A stretch of 64,000 nucleotides of DNA from Aminithiophilus ramosus (GCF_018069705.1 NZ_CP072943.1:434001-498000); one strand, 5' to 3'; numbered from the stretch's first letter, positions 51,408 to 60,319 are shown. A program made the numbers and translations. Notes: generated by a model from the sequence alone, not told the origin.

Positions 51408-52532
51408 ATGACCGTCTCCGCCCCTCTCTACCGCCCTCGAGGTCCCCTGCGCGAGGGGCTTTTCATCGCCAGGCCCAATCGCTTCGTCGTCGACGTCGAC
51501 ATGGAGGGGCAGTCGGTGCGGGCCTATCTTCCCAATCCGGGCCGCCTCGACGAGCTTCTCCATCCCGGCGCTCCTCTGCGCCTCGTCGCCGCTCCCGGCG
51601 GGGCCACGGAGTGGACCGTCGTCGCCGCCGAGCGGTTCGGCCGTCCCGTCCTGGTCCACACTCACTGGAACAACGACGTGGCCCAGGCTCTCGTCGAAAA
51701 GGGCCTCGTTCCGGGCCTCGAAGAGGCCCAGATCCTGAGGCGGGAGGTGACGGAGGGATCGAGCCGCTTCGACTTCCTCCTCGACACGGCCTCAGGCCCT
51801 CTCGTCATGGAGGTCAAATCCTGCACCCTCTTCACCGAATCGGCGGCTCTTTTCCCCGATGCCGTCACGGAGAGGGGAAGCCGCCATCTGCGCCACCTGG
51901 CCCGTCTGGCCGAGGAGGGGCGACGGTCGGCTCTCCTTTTCGTCGTCCATTCCGACCGTCCCCGCCTCTTCTCGCCCGAGTACCACAGGGACCTTCTCTT
52001 TGCCCGGACCCTTCTCGAAGTGCGCGATCGCGTCGAGATCATGGCCCTGGCCGTCTCCTGGCAGGAGGACCTCTCCCTGAGCCGCGACGTGCGGCCTCTT
52101 CCCATCCCCTGGGAACGCATCGAGGCCGAAGCCCGCGACGGAGGGAACTACCTTCTGCTTCTCAGGGCAGACGGTCCCTTCTTTCTCTCCGACGGCAGCG
52201 GGACGCTGCCTTTCGACAGGGGTTTTTACCTCTACGTGGGATCGGCCGAGAGGGAGATGACGGCCCGAATGGAAAGCCACCGTCGGCGGAGAAAAACTCT
52301 CCGGAGTCCCGTCGACGGCCTGCGCGAAAAGACCGCCTTCGTCGCAGCCATGGCCCTGAGGGGGTCGGGCAGGTTCGACGACGCCCTCGTCGCGATGCTG
52401 GAGGCTCTGGGAGGCAGGCCCTGCCCCCTTTTCGGCGACGGTCCCCTTTTCGGCTTCGACGGCGATCCCCGTGACGGAGCCTTCGCGGAGAGGTTCCTGG
52501 CCCTGTCCACGGAAAGGCTTCTCGGCGACTAG
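51408..52532 (+). CDS. sfsA: SfsA nuclease fused to a DUF123 domain
   Basis: A 374-residue two-domain protein. Residues ~1-235 are SfsA: LREGLFIARPNRFVVDVDMEGQSVRAYLPNPGRLDELLHPG, HTHWNNDVAQALVEKGLVPGL, RFDFLLDTASGPLVMEVKSCTLF, ALFPDAVTERGSRHLRHL. SfsA binds and cleaves nucleic acid. Residues ~245-350 are DUF123-like: GGNYLLLLRADGPFFLS, GFYLYVGSAEREMTARMESHRRRRK. DUF123 is a GIY-YIG-like domain often seen next to endonuclease III; the usual WHID motif is only vaguely present (SPVDGL). ATG 51408 follows AAGGAAGGG at 9 bases. Confidence 0.88.
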   Translation: MTVSAPLYRPRGPLREGLFIARPNRFVVDVDMEGQSVRAYLPNPGRLDELLHPGAPLRLVAAPGGATEWTVVAAERFGRPVLVHTHWNNDVAQALVEKGLVPGLEEAQILRREVTEGSSRFDFLLDTASGPLVMEVKSCTLFTESAALFPDAVTERGSRHLRHLARLAEEGRRSALLFVVHSDRPRLFSPEYHRDLLFARTLLEVRDRVEIMALAVSWQEDLSLSRDVRPLPIPWERIEAEARDGGNYLLLLRADGPFFLSDGSGTLPFDRGFYLYVGSAEREMTARMESHRRRRKTLRSPVDGLREKTAFVAAMALRGSGRFDDALVAMLEALGGRPCPLFGDGPLFGFDGDPRDGAFAERFLALSTERLLGD

Positions 52533-53410
52533 GCCTCGGAGGAGCCCTTCCGGCTCTCGCCGAGAGAGGCCAGGACGATGCCGACGAGGATGACGGCTCC
52601 GCCTGCCAGCTTGGCCGTCGTCAGGCCCTCGTCGAGAAAGATCCAGGCCAGGAGGGTTCCCGTCAGGGGTTCGCCCAGAAGGGCCACGGCGACGAGTCCC
52701 GGCGAGACCCAGCGAAGGGCCCAGTTGTAGGCCGAGTGGCCCAGGATCTGGGGAATGAGCCCCATGGCGGCGAAAAGGAGCCATGTCTGGGAAGAAAAAC
52801 CGGAGACGGGCAGCCCCAGGGCAAGGACGAGGGCCCCGAGGACGAGGGCCGCCGATCCGTAGCAGAGGAAAATGTAGCCCAGCAGGGAGAGCCTGTCCCT
52901 GACGCGGCGCCCCATGAGGAAGTAGAGGGCCGCCGAGAGGCCTCCCGCCAGAGCCAGACCGTCGCCGACGAGGGCCCTCCCGCTGAGGGCGAAATCGCCG
53001 GCTCCGACGATGGCTCCGCCGATCATGACGAGGCCCATGGCCAGCGCCGTCTTCCGTCCCACCCTGTCTCCCGTCATGACGGGGCCGAAGAGGCCGACCC
53101 AGATGGGGATGGTGTTGACGAGAACGACGCTGCTGGCCACGGTGGTGAAAAAAAGCGATGTGATCCAGGTGGCGAAATGGAGGGCCAGAAAGGCCCCGGC
53201 CAGAAGGACCTGTAAAAGATCTCCCCGACTCAGGGCTCGGTACTCGTCGCGGCATCGGGACAGGGCGAAGGGGGCCAGAAAAAGCGTCGCCGCCCCGATG
53301 CGGTAGGCTGCGATGACCAGAGGCGGCGCCTCGGCGAGGCGGGCGAAAAGAGAGCCCGTCGATACGCCCAGAATGCCCAGGGCCAGGCCCAGCAGGATCT
53401 TCTTGTCCAT
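52529..53410 (-). CDS. EamA-family (DMT) transporter
   Basis: A 293-residue membrane protein with ten helices and two EamA repeats: GILGVSTGSLFARLAEAPPLVIAAYRIGAATLFL (repeat 1) and FLMGRRVRDRLSLLGYIFLCYG with GLVAVALLGEPLTGTLLAWIFLDEGL (repeat 2). Substrates of such proteins are usually amino acids or nucleotide precursors and cannot be deduced. The stop overlaps the sfsA stop by four bases in convergent orientation, with no room for a terminator. Confidence 0.9.
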   Translation of the reverse strand: MDKKILLGLALGILGVSTGSLFARLAEAPPLVIAAYRIGAATLFLAPFALSRCRDEYRALSRGDLLQVLLAGAFLALHFATWITSLFFTTVASSVVLVNTIPIWVGLFGPVMTGDRVGRKTALAMGLVMIGGAIVGAGDFALSGRALVGDGLALAGGLSAALYFLMGRRVRDRLSLLGYIFLCYGSAALVLGALVLALGLPVSGFSSQTWLLFAAMGLIPQILGHSAYNWALRWVSPGLVAVALLGEPLTGTLLAWIFLDEGLTTAKLAGGAVILVGIVLASLGESRKGSSEA

Positions 53411-53792
53411 GGTCGTCTACCTCCTTGCCCTCTTCAAAGAGGGTCTGTTCCAGCAGAGAGCGGTCGGGATGTCGAGGCGGCCAGGGCACGGATCCTCGTC
53501 AGTCCCGGAAGGGGCGACGAGAAGCCGATGAAGAGGGGCGGCATGGGCCAGCTCCCGATCTGTCCATTGCATACCTTACTATAAAAAGGAGCTCTTTCCA
53601 AGCTCTTCGCGTCGAAGGCAGGGTTTTCCGACCTCGTCGCTGCCCTGTTTCTGTCTCCGCCGAAGCGACGAGGTCGCGATGGGTGGTTTCGGAGGGAGGT
53701 GGCGTTCTTCCCGGGGGACGGCGAAGGGGGCCTTTCCCTGGGGATCGGGGCAGACACTTGCAAGTCTCTCGCATAAAGGCTAGGATGAAGCC
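53411..53792. repeat. gene-free region upstream of zur, with a spaced inverted repeat
   Basis: No gene is recognised. A perfect 13-base inverted repeat, CGACCTCGTCGCT at 53629-53641 and its complement at 53664-53676, is separated by 22 bases. A TTGCAA-N17-TAGGAT pair lies at 53758-53786, directly before the zur start, which could give a very short leader. The repeat could form an RNA hairpin or bind a dimeric regulator. Confidence 0.4.
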
Positions 53793-54200
53793 ATGGAACG
53801 ATGCGAGGCCCTCCAGGTTCTGAGAGACCATAAAATCCGCGTCACGGCCGGGAGAAAGGCCCTTCTCGAAGAGGTCTTCCGCCGTGACGGCGCCTTCTCC
53901 GCCGCCGAGCTCCACCGCGCGACGGAGGGCGTCGATCTGGCCACCGTCTACCGCTTCCTCAACCTCCTCGTCGCGAGGGGCATCGCAAGGGCCCTTCGCG
54001 GCCCTCAGGGGGAGCAGTTTTTCGAGAAGGCCTGCGTCCACAACCCCGTCCACCCCCATTTCCTCTGCCGGAAGTGCGGCTCCGTCTTCTGTCTCCCGTC
54101 GGCTCCTCTCGACGTCTCCCTTCCCGGCGGGGGAGGTTTCCTCGTCGAAGAGGTTTCCCTCATCGTCCGGGGGCTCTGCCCCTCCTGCCGCGATTCATGA
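53793..54200 (+). CDS. zur: Fur-family regulator, probably Zur
   Basis: A 135-residue Fur-family repressor. The winged helix contains RVTAGRKALLEEVF and DLATVYRFLNLLVARGIA; the dimerisation part has two CxxC pairs (CRKCGSVFC and CPSCRDS) for structural zinc and an HxHFLC segment (HPHFLCRKC). Fur-family members in front of znuCB genes are normally zinc-responsive Zur proteins, hence the call. The stop overlaps the znuC start (ATGA). Confidence 0.85.
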   Translation: MERCEALQVLRDHKIRVTAGRKALLEEVFRRDGAFSAAELHRATEGVDLATVYRFLNLLVARGIARALRGPQGEQFFEKACVHNPVHPHFLCRKCGSVFCLPSAPLDVSLPGGGGFLVEEVSLIVRGLCPSCRDS

Positions 54201-54973
54201 ACTGGGCCGTCGAGGTCGAGGGGCTCCGTTTCGCCTACAACGGCGAGACGATTCTCGACGACGTCACCTTCTCCGTTCCCCGCGGCGAGTTCCTGGCCCT
54301 CCTGGGGCCCAACGGGGGAGGGAAGACGACCCTTCTCAAGCTCCTCGTGGGCCTTCTCCGGCCGGCCGCAGGGACGATCCGCCTTCTGGGGAGCCCCCTC
54401 GAAGAGGCCCTTTCCCGCGTCGGCTACGTTCCTCAGGACACGAACGTCAACAAGGATTTTCCCGTAACCGTCGAAGAGGTCGTTCTCATGGGCCGCCTCG
54501 GCCGGGGACGCTGGTTCGGGCGGGCCGACGCAAAGGAGCGCCGCGCCGCCGCGAAAGCCCTGGAAAGGGTCGGCCTGGCCGATCTGGCCCGCCGCCGTCT
54601 CGGCGAGCTGTCCCAGGGACAGCGGCAGCGCGTTCTCATCGCCCGGGCTCTGGCCACGGCGCCGGAGCTCCTCCTTCTCGACGAGCCGACGGCCAGCGTC
54701 GATCCCTCGGCCCAGAGTGCCCTCTACGAGGTCCTGAAGGAGCTCAACGGCGAGGCGACGATCGTCGTCGTCAGCCACGACCTGACGGCCGTCAGCGGCC
54801 ACGTCGGCGCCGTGGCCTGCGTCAACAGGAAGGTCCATTACCACCCTTCGGGGACGATCAGCGACGCCACCTTCCGCGCCACCTGGGGCCGTTGTCCCGT
54901 GGAACTCATCGCCCACGGCGTCCCCCATCGCGTCCTCGGCGTCCACGATCACGAGGAGGATCGCCATGACTGA
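54197..54973 (+). CDS. znuC: zinc/manganese ABC transporter ATP-binding protein
   Basis: A 258-residue ATPase with Walker A GPNGGGKTTLLKLL near residues 36-49, GYVPQDTNVNKDFPVTVEEVVLMG, signature LSQGQRQRVLIARAL, Walker B LLLLDEPTASVD and H-loop VVSHDL. The C-terminus is His-rich (HGVPHRVLGVHDHEEDRHD), as in ZnuC-type proteins. It overlaps znuB by 8 bases. Confidence 0.92.
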   Translation: MNWAVEVEGLRFAYNGETILDDVTFSVPRGEFLALLGPNGGGKTTLLKLLVGLLRPAAGTIRLLGSPLEEALSRVGYVPQDTNVNKDFPVTVEEVVLMGRLGRGRWFGRADAKERRAAAKALERVGLADLARRRLGELSQGQRQRVLIARALATAPELLLLDEPTASVDPSAQSALYEVLKELNGEATIVVVSHDLTAVSGHVGAVACVNRKVHYHPSGTISDATFRATWGRCPVELIAHGVPHRVLGVHDHEEDRHD

Positions 54974-55760
54974 GCTTTTCCAGCAGGAGTTCCTCCGCAA
55001 CGCCCTCTACGCCGGTCTTCTGGCCAGTCTGCTCTGCGGCGTCATCGGAACCCTCGTCGTCGTCAACGGCGTCGTCTTCCTCGCCGGAGGCCTGGCCCAC
55101 GGCGCCTACGGCGGCATCGGCCTGGCCTACTACCTGGGCTATCCCCCCCTGGCAGGGGCGGCCCTCTTTTCCGTGGCCCTTTCGACGGTCGTCGCCGGGG
55201 TGACCCTCAGGGACAGTCGCAGGGCCGACGCCGTCGTCGGCGTCCTCTGGGCCGTCGGCATGGCCTTCGGCATTCTCCTCCTCGATCTGACGCCGGGCTA
55301 CCACCCCGACCTGATGAGCTACCTCTTCGGGAGCCTCGTGGCCGTCCCCTCCGAAGACCTGGCCCTCATGACGGCCGCCGCGGCCTTCGTCCTCCTGGCC
55401 GTCGCCCTCTTCTACCGTCCCCTCGAGGCCCTCTCCTACGACAGGGACTATGCCCGGACGCGAGGCCTTCCCGTGACGGCTCTCTACGTCCTTCTCCTGG
55501 CCCTCGTGGCCCTCTCCGTCGTCCTCGTCATCAGCGTCGTCGGCCTCATCCTCGTCATCGCCCTTCTGTCCATTCCGCCCTACATCGCCGAGAAGTTCTC
55601 CCGGTCCCTGCTGGGCATGATGGTCCGGGCCACGGTCCTGAGCCTCTTTTTCACCCTCGTCGGCCTTCTCCTGGCCTTTCGCTTCAACGTCACCTCCGGC
55701 GCCGCCGTCATCGCCGTCGCCGGGACGGGGTTTTTCCTCTCCCTTCTCTTCCGTCGTTGA
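54966..55760 (+). CDS. znuB: zinc/manganese ABC transporter permease
   Basis: A 264-residue ABC-3 family permease with eight or nine membrane helices: NALYAGLLASLLCGVIGTLVVVNGVVFLAGGLAHGAYGGIGLAYY and RTRGLPVTALYVLLLALVALSVVLVISVVGLILVIALLSIPPYIAEKF are typical. No binding-protein gene (ZnuA) is found next to it; one must be elsewhere or the system lacks one. Confidence 0.92.
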   Translation: MTELFQQEFLRNALYAGLLASLLCGVIGTLVVVNGVVFLAGGLAHGAYGGIGLAYYLGYPPLAGAALFSVALSTVVAGVTLRDSRRADAVVGVLWAVGMAFGILLLDLTPGYHPDLMSYLFGSLVAVPSEDLALMTAAAAFVLLAVALFYRPLEALSYDRDYARTRGLPVTALYVLLLALVALSVVLVISVVGLILVIALLSIPPYIAEKFSRSLLGMMVRATVLSLFFTLVGLLLAFRFNVTSGAAVIAVAGTGFFLSLLFRR

Positions 55761-55796
55761 CGACTTCCCCTTCGAGGTGTACCTTTCACCTATCCG

Positions 55797-55931
55797 ATTC
55801 TCGGGGCGGGGTGAAAGTCCCCACCGGCGGTGTCCCGGTTTTTTCCCGGGGAGCCCGCAAGCGCCTCCAAGGGGGGCGCCGATCCGGTGCGAAGCCGGGG
55901 CCGACGGTTACAGTCCGGATGGAAGAGAGGA
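55797..55931 (+). ncRNA. FMN riboswitch (RFN element)
   Basis: All conserved blocks are present in order: TTCTCGGGGCGGGGTGAAAG, CCCCACCGGCGGT, GAGCCCGCAAGCG, GATCCGGTGCGAAGCCGGGG, CCGACGGTTACAGTCCGGAT and GGAAGAGAG. It lies ten bases before the ribB start; the ribB ribosome site GAGAGGAGG touches its 3' end, so FMN binding probably blocks translation initiation. Confidence 0.97.
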
Positions 55932-55940
55932 GGCAATAGC

Positions 55941-56591
55941 GTGAAGGATCTGTTGTGTTCTTTCGGCACGCCCTTGCAGCGGGTGGAGAAGGCCCTGGAG
56001 GCCCTCCGGCGCGGCGAGGGCGTCCTTGTCGTCGACGACGAGGACAGAGAGAACGAGGGCGATCTGATCTTCTCCGCCGAAAGCCTGACGGAGTCCCAGA
56101 TGGCCCTTCTCATCCGCGAGTGCAGCGGCATCGTCTGTCTCTGTCTCAGTGGCGAACAGGTGGACCGCCTCGGCCTTCCTCTCATGGTGAGGGAGAACAG
56201 CAGCCGTTATCAGACGGCCTTTACCGTCTCCATCGAGGCTGCCTGTGGCGTCACGACGGGCGTCTCGGCCGCCGACAGGGTCCGGACCGTGAAGGCCGCC
56301 ATCGCTTCCGACGCAGGTCCCCAGTCGGTCCACAGGCCGGGCCATGTCTTCCCCCTCCGTGCCCGTCCGGGCGGCGTCCTTGAACGCCGAGGCCATACGG
56401 AGGCGACGGTGGATCTGATGAGCCTCGCCGGACTGGCTCCCTGCGGCGTCCTCTGCGAGGTGACCAACGCCGACGGGACGATGGCCCGGCTGCCTCAGAT
56501 CGTCGACTTCGCCCGCCAGAGGGCCATGACGGTCCTCTCCGTCGAGGACATCGTCGCCTACCGTCTTCATCGGGAGGCCCTCACGGGCTGA
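55941..56591 (+). CDS. ribB: 3,4-dihydroxy-2-butanone 4-phosphate synthase
   Basis: Makes the four-carbon precursor of riboflavin from ribulose 5-phosphate. The 216-residue protein has [30 protein letters not shown] with the [10 protein letters not shown] metal motif near residues 30-39, [77 protein letters not shown]. It is a stand-alone RibB with no RibA fusion. GTG 55941 follows GAGGAGG. Controlled by the FMN riboswitch. Confidence 0.97.
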   Translation: MKDLLCSFGTPLQRVEKALEALRRGEGVLVVDDEDRENEGDLIFSAESLTESQMALLIRECSGIVCLCLSGEQVDRLGLPLMVRENSSRYQTAFTVSIEAACGVTTGVSAADRVRTVKAAIASDAGPQSVHRPGHVFPLRARPGGVLERRGHTEATVDLMSLAGLAPCGVLCEVTNADGTMARLPQIVDFARQRAMTVLSVEDIVAYRLHREALTG

Positions 56592-56597
56592 GACGAG

Positions 56598-56647
56598 GTC
56601 CCCTCCCTCGAGGGGACGGAAAAAGGGCCGCCGAGGCCGACGGCCCC
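56598..56647 (+). terminator. tandem hairpins after ribB
   Basis: GTCCCCT (56598-56604) pairs with AGGGGAC (56611-56617), followed by a GGGCCG/CGGCCC hairpin at about 56625-56646. No U-tract. Confidence 0.5.
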
Positions 56648-56799
56648 TGACGAGGCAGAGGCTCCCCTTAGGGACGATCCTCCGCCTCGTCCCTCTTTGC
56701 GCCTCCGGAGGTCTTCCGATCGGCGCCTTCTGCCGGTTTCTTCCTCTTCCGCCTGAGGTACAATGGTCTCAACAACGGAAAGGAAAGGTGGGATCGCCC

Positions 56800-57255
56800 G
56801 TGAGCCTTTTTCGCGCTGCCGCCCTCTTCTGCCTCCTCTTCGCCTCCGCTACCCCTCTTTTCGCCTCCGAACCGGTGCCTCTGGCCTGGTACGGCGTCGC
56901 CTCCTCCCATTACGAGCCGGGGCCGGCCAGGGGGGCCTGGATCCTGGCCGACGAGGGAGACCTTCCCCTCGTGCCCCCCACGTTGCGCCTCAAGGCCCAG
57001 GAGGCCCTCCGGTCCCTGGAGCCCAGGGAGACCCTTCTCTTCCTCTCGGCGGGAATGCGCTCCACCGGCGGCTACCGCGTCGCCGTGACCGACGTGCGCT
57101 GCGACGGATCGAAAGTCCTCGTCCTCTGGGCCGTCCAGGGGCCTCCTCCCGGGGCCATGGTCAGTCAGGCCCTGACCCACCCCATGGCTCTCGTCCGCAT
57201 CCCGGCCCCTCTTCCGGCCATCGAGCTCCGCGAGGCGACGAGGCGGTCCGACTGA
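56800..57255 (+). CDS. secreted PrcB-C-domain protein
   Basis: A 151-residue exported protein. A signal peptide covers about residues 1-23 (LFCLLFASATPLFA). The mature part ends with ETLLFLSAGMRSTGGYRVAV, LVLWAVQGPPPGAMVSQALTHPMALVRI, which fits the PrcB C-terminal domain (xTGGYxVxV ... PGPxxxVTQxxTxPYxxVxI). Function of such domains is unknown; in spirochaetes PrcB associates with a protease. GTG 56800 is chosen because the upstream GTG 56788 lies in the ribosome site. Confidence 0.72.
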   Translation: MSLFRAAALFCLLFASATPLFASEPVPLAWYGVASSHYEPGPARGAWILADEGDLPLVPPTLRLKAQEALRSLEPRETLLFLSAGMRSTGGYRVAVTDVRCDGSKVLVLWAVQGPPPGAMVSQALTHPMALVRIPAPLPAIELREATRRSD

Positions 57256-57291
57256 GGCCCCTTTCTCCTTGCTCCAAGTGAGCTCCCTCCC

Positions 57292-57332
57292 GCACAAGGC
57301 CTCCGTCCCGATCGGGACGGAGGCCTTTGTGC
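57292..57332. terminator. near-perfect palindrome between prcB-like and lysR genes
   Basis: GCACAAGGCCTCCGTCCCGA (57292-57311) faces its complement up to 57332 with one bulged T and practically no loop. Convergent gene ends. Confidence 0.65.
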
Positions 57333-57372
57333 GACTCCGGCGGTCGGCCGCAGCCGAAGCCTTGACAGCCCG

Positions 57373-58320
57373 TCAGGAAGGGGACGTCTCATCTCCGGAG
57401 TAGGCGAACTGGTCGGCGCAGATCTCCTTGGCCAGGCCGATGAAGGCCCGGGCGGCGTGAGAGAGGTAGCCGTCGCGGTTGTGGGCGATGACGTGTTCCC
57501 TTCGGGCGTCCACGTCTTCGAGGTGGTAGTAGGCCGACTGCCATTGCGGCGGCGTGTTGCGCTGGCCCGTCGTCGTGATGAAGCCGATGCCGATCCCTCC
57601 CGTGATGAAGGATTGGATCGTGTTGCTGCTGCGGCTCTCGAAGACGACGGGAGGGGCGATGCCCGCCTGGCGGAAGAGGGCGTCCGTGACGGCGCGGAAG
57701 CGGTGGCCCGGCTTCATCAGGACGAAGGCGTCGTCCCTGAACCAGGAGAGCCTGACGGAGCCGAAGCGTCCCGGGGAAGGCGCCAGGGCGTCTGCGACGG
57801 GGTGATCCCGGGGCGTGGCCAGGAGGATCTCCTCGAAGAAAAGGTGGTCGCAGAGGAAATCCCCCGCCCCGACGGGCGCGGTGAAAAGGGCGAAATCGAG
57901 CTCCCCCATCGCCAGCTTTCGCTCGAGAACGCTGGAGAAATCCTCTAAAATGGTTATTTTGATATTTGGATAGAGTTTTTTATATTTTATAAGAATATTT
58001 GAAAAGTAAATCTGTCCGTTGTATTGTGATATGCCGACCGATATTTCGCCTTCCTTGACGTTCCTGATGTCGTCCATTTTTTTCCTGATCTGCTCGCTCA
58101 GCATCAGGATTTTTTTCGCGTCCTCGACGAAAAGTTCTCCGGCCCTGGTGAGAGAGGTCTCCTTGTTTTTCCTGATGAAGAGCTTGGCTCCCAGTTCGTC
58201 CTCGAGGCGTTGGATGGCCTGGCTCAGGGCCGGCTGGCTGATGTAGAGCCTTTTCGCCGCCTGGGAAAAGCTTCCGGTTTCGGCGATGCCGAGAACGTAT
58301 TCGATGTTGCGCAGCTGCAT
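57373..58320 (-). CDS. LysR-family transcriptional regulator
   Basis: A 315-residue LysR regulator. Helix-turn-helix: QLRNIEYVLGIAETGSFSQAAKRLYISQPALSQAIQRLEDELGAKLF (residues 2-48). The effector domain follows (ISVGISQYNGQIYFSNILIKYKKLYPNIKI). ATG 58320 follows GGAG. DNA from about 57940 to 58110 (residues ~70-127, linker helix and start of effector domain) is strongly AT-rich, unlike the two ends of the gene. It is divergent from a dipeptide ABC operon and probably controls it; a TTGTGTAAACAA inverted repeat lies between them. Confidence 0.9.
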   Translation of the reverse strand: MQLRNIEYVLGIAETGSFSQAAKRLYISQPALSQAIQRLEDELGAKLFIRKNKETSLTRAGELFVEDAKKILMLSEQIRKKMDDIRNVKEGEISVGISQYNGQIYFSNILIKYKKLYPNIKITILEDFSSVLERKLAMGELDFALFTAPVGAGDFLCDHLFFEEILLATPRDHPVADALAPSPGRFGSVRLSWFRDDAFVLMKPGHRFRAVTDALFRQAGIAPPVVFESRSSNTIQSFITGGIGIGFITTTGQRNTPPQWQSAYYHLEDVDARREHVIAHNRDGYLSHAARAFIGLAKEICADQFAYSGDETSPS

Positions 58321-58382
58321 CGGTGTTCCTCCTCCGGCGTGGGTCCTCCAGCGCAGATCATTGCAGGGGCTTATGGGGGGTA

Positions 58383-58426
58383 TTGTGTAAACAAATTTCA
58401 CTTTTGGGTCTGGCGAACTCTATAAT
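58383..58426. promoter_or_regulatory. putative LysR operator and -10 element in divergent region
   Basis: TTGTGTAAACAA (58383-58394) is an inverted repeat with the T-N11-A character of LysR sites; TATAAT on the plus strand follows at 58421-58426. The rest of 58427-58751, about 325 bases before the binding-protein gene, shows no gene or known RNA element. Confidence 0.45.
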
Positions 58427-58751
58427 ATCGCAAAGCAGGCGTGAGATCTCCCCTCTGCGGAGGTAAATGTCGTGAGATGGAGGGCTTCCCCCGCCTTTTT
58501 TCGGACGGGACGGCTTCCGTCCTCTTTCCCAGGGGAAGAGCGAGCCCCCGTCGGATGTGGCCGTCCCGAGAACCTCATTCCTCCTCCCCTGTCCTCGGGA
58601 AAGTTTTCGGTCCGATCGGCGGAAGGGGAGCCATGCCTCCAGATCCCGCGCGTCTGGAGGGAGCCCAGGGTTTTCCCGGGCCCGGCGGCGGTTCCGTCGT
58701 GGAGTTCCACGGCGTCGGGCTCGATTCCACATACGCAAGGAGGGGGAAACA

Positions 58752-60296
58752 TTGAAAAGAGCCATCTGCTCCGCGCTGTTCGTCCTGTCCCTGTTCTTCC
58801 CGGTCCTGACCGGAGCCTCGGCGTCGGCCGCCGAGACGAGCTACAAGGAGTCCCTGCTGTGGGGCGTCAACGCCGAGGCCTCCTCGCTCGATCCGGCGAC
58901 GAGCAAGGATACGGTGACGCACATGATGATGTACCAGATTTACGACGCCCTCGTGAAGGAGGCTCCCGGCGACTACAATCGCCTCGTCCCCGGCCTGGCC
59001 GAGAGCTGGGAGTTCAGCGACGACAACAAAACGGTCACGTTCCATCTCCGCAAGGGCGTCAAGTTCCACAACGGCGACACGATGACGGCCGATGACGTCC
59101 TCTTCTCCCTCCAGCGTTCCCTCGAATCGAGCTACTCCAGCGGCATCAGCGGCGCCATCGACCACTTCGAGAAAGTCGACGACGGGACGGTGGCCTGTGT
59201 CCTCAAGTATCCCTACAGCCCCATTCTCGACGTCCTGAGCAACATGACCTTCGCCATCGCCAGCAAACGGGCCGTCGAAGAGGCTCAGGCCTCGGGCGTC
59301 GACTTCGCCCGCAATCCCTGCGGCACCGGCGCCTACCGGATGGTGACCTGGAAGAGCGGCGATGTCCTCGTCCTGGAGCGCTTCGACGACTATTACGGCG
59401 GGCCGGCGGCGATCAAGAACCTCACCTACAAGCTCGTTCCCGACGCCGCATCGGGCGCCATCGCCCTCGAGGACGGCACGCTCGACTGCTACTATCTCGT
59501 GGCGGCCACGGACTACAACTACCTCAAGGGGCTCGATCACATCGCCTATGTCGAGTGTCCCGGCGTCGGCCTCCACCACATCACCTTCAACGTGACCCAG
59601 GGCGTCTTCGCCGACAAACGGGTCCGCCAGGCCGTGGCCTACGCCCTCAACCGCGATGACGTCGTCCTCGGCGGCGCCGAGGGCTATGCCGTCGTCGCCA
59701 ACTGCCTCGCTCCCACCTCCGTCTTCGGCTACCTCGACGATTTCCAGTGGTACGGCCAGGATCTGGAGAAGGCCAAGGCCCTTCTGGCCGAGGCGGGCTA
59801 TCCCGACGGCTTCGACGTCGTCTTCAGCATGCAGGGGTCGCCGACGTACATGAAGCCCGCCGAGGTCGTCCAGGATCAGCTCCGCAAGATCGGCATCAAC
59901 GTCACCTTCGACAAGATGGAGCGCGCCGCCTATCTGGAGGATGTGGGCAACAAGAGGAACTTCGCCGCCAGCCTGCGCATGATCAACGCCACGGTGCGCG
60001 ACGCCGACAGCGTCCTCACCCGGCGTTTCCACAGCTCCATGCTCGGCGGAGGCAACAACTACTCGGGCTACTCCAATCCCGAAGTGGACGCTCTTATCGA
60101 ACGGGCCCGGACCGTTTCCGATAGGGAGGGAAGGCTCGCTCTCTACCGGAAGATCTACGAGATTCTCCGCGAGGACGTGCCTCTGATCCCGATCTACACC
60201 GACACGGTCCTGCTCTTCTTCAACGCCGACTTGAAAAACGTCTACGCCCATCCCGTCTACCGCTACGCCGTTCACGACATGTACTTCCAGAAGTAA
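58752..60296 (+). CDS. dipeptide/oligopeptide ABC transporter substrate-binding protein
   Basis: A 514-residue family 5 binding protein of normal domain order. Signal peptide about residues 1-27 (ending ASASAAE). Landmarks: EASSLDPATSKDTVTHMMMYQIYDALVKE, VPGLAESWEFSDDNKTVTFHLRKGVKFHNGDTMTADDVLFSLQRSL, GTGAYRMVTWKSGDVLVLERFDDYYGGPAAIKNLTYKLVPD and RQAVAYALNRDDVV. TTG 58752 follows AAGGAGGGGG at 5 bases; the upstream open frame has no signal. First gene of the operon, followed by a hairpin that may raise its level over the permeases. Confidence 0.95.
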   Translation: MKRAICSALFVLSLFFPVLTGASASAAETSYKESLLWGVNAEASSLDPATSKDTVTHMMMYQIYDALVKEAPGDYNRLVPGLAESWEFSDDNKTVTFHLRKGVKFHNGDTMTADDVLFSLQRSLESSYSSGISGAIDHFEKVDDGTVACVLKYPYSPILDVLSNMTFAIASKRAVEEAQASGVDFARNPCGTGAYRMVTWKSGDVLVLERFDDYYGGPAAIKNLTYKLVPDAASGAIALEDGTLDCYYLVAATDYNYLKGLDHIAYVECPGVGLHHITFNVTQGVFADKRVRQAVAYALNRDDVVLGGAEGYAVVANCLAPTSVFGYLDDFQWYGQDLEKAKALLAEAGYPDGFDVVFSMQGSPTYMKPAEVVQDQLRKIGINVTFDKMERAAYLEDVGNKRNFAASLRMINATVRDADSVLTRRFHSSMLGGGNNYSGYSNPEVDALIERARTVSDREGRLALYRKIYEILREDVPLIPIYTDTVLLFFNADLKNVYAHPVYRYAVHDMYFQK

Positions 60297-60319
60297 GCGG
60301 AACGACGTTTCTGTGACGA

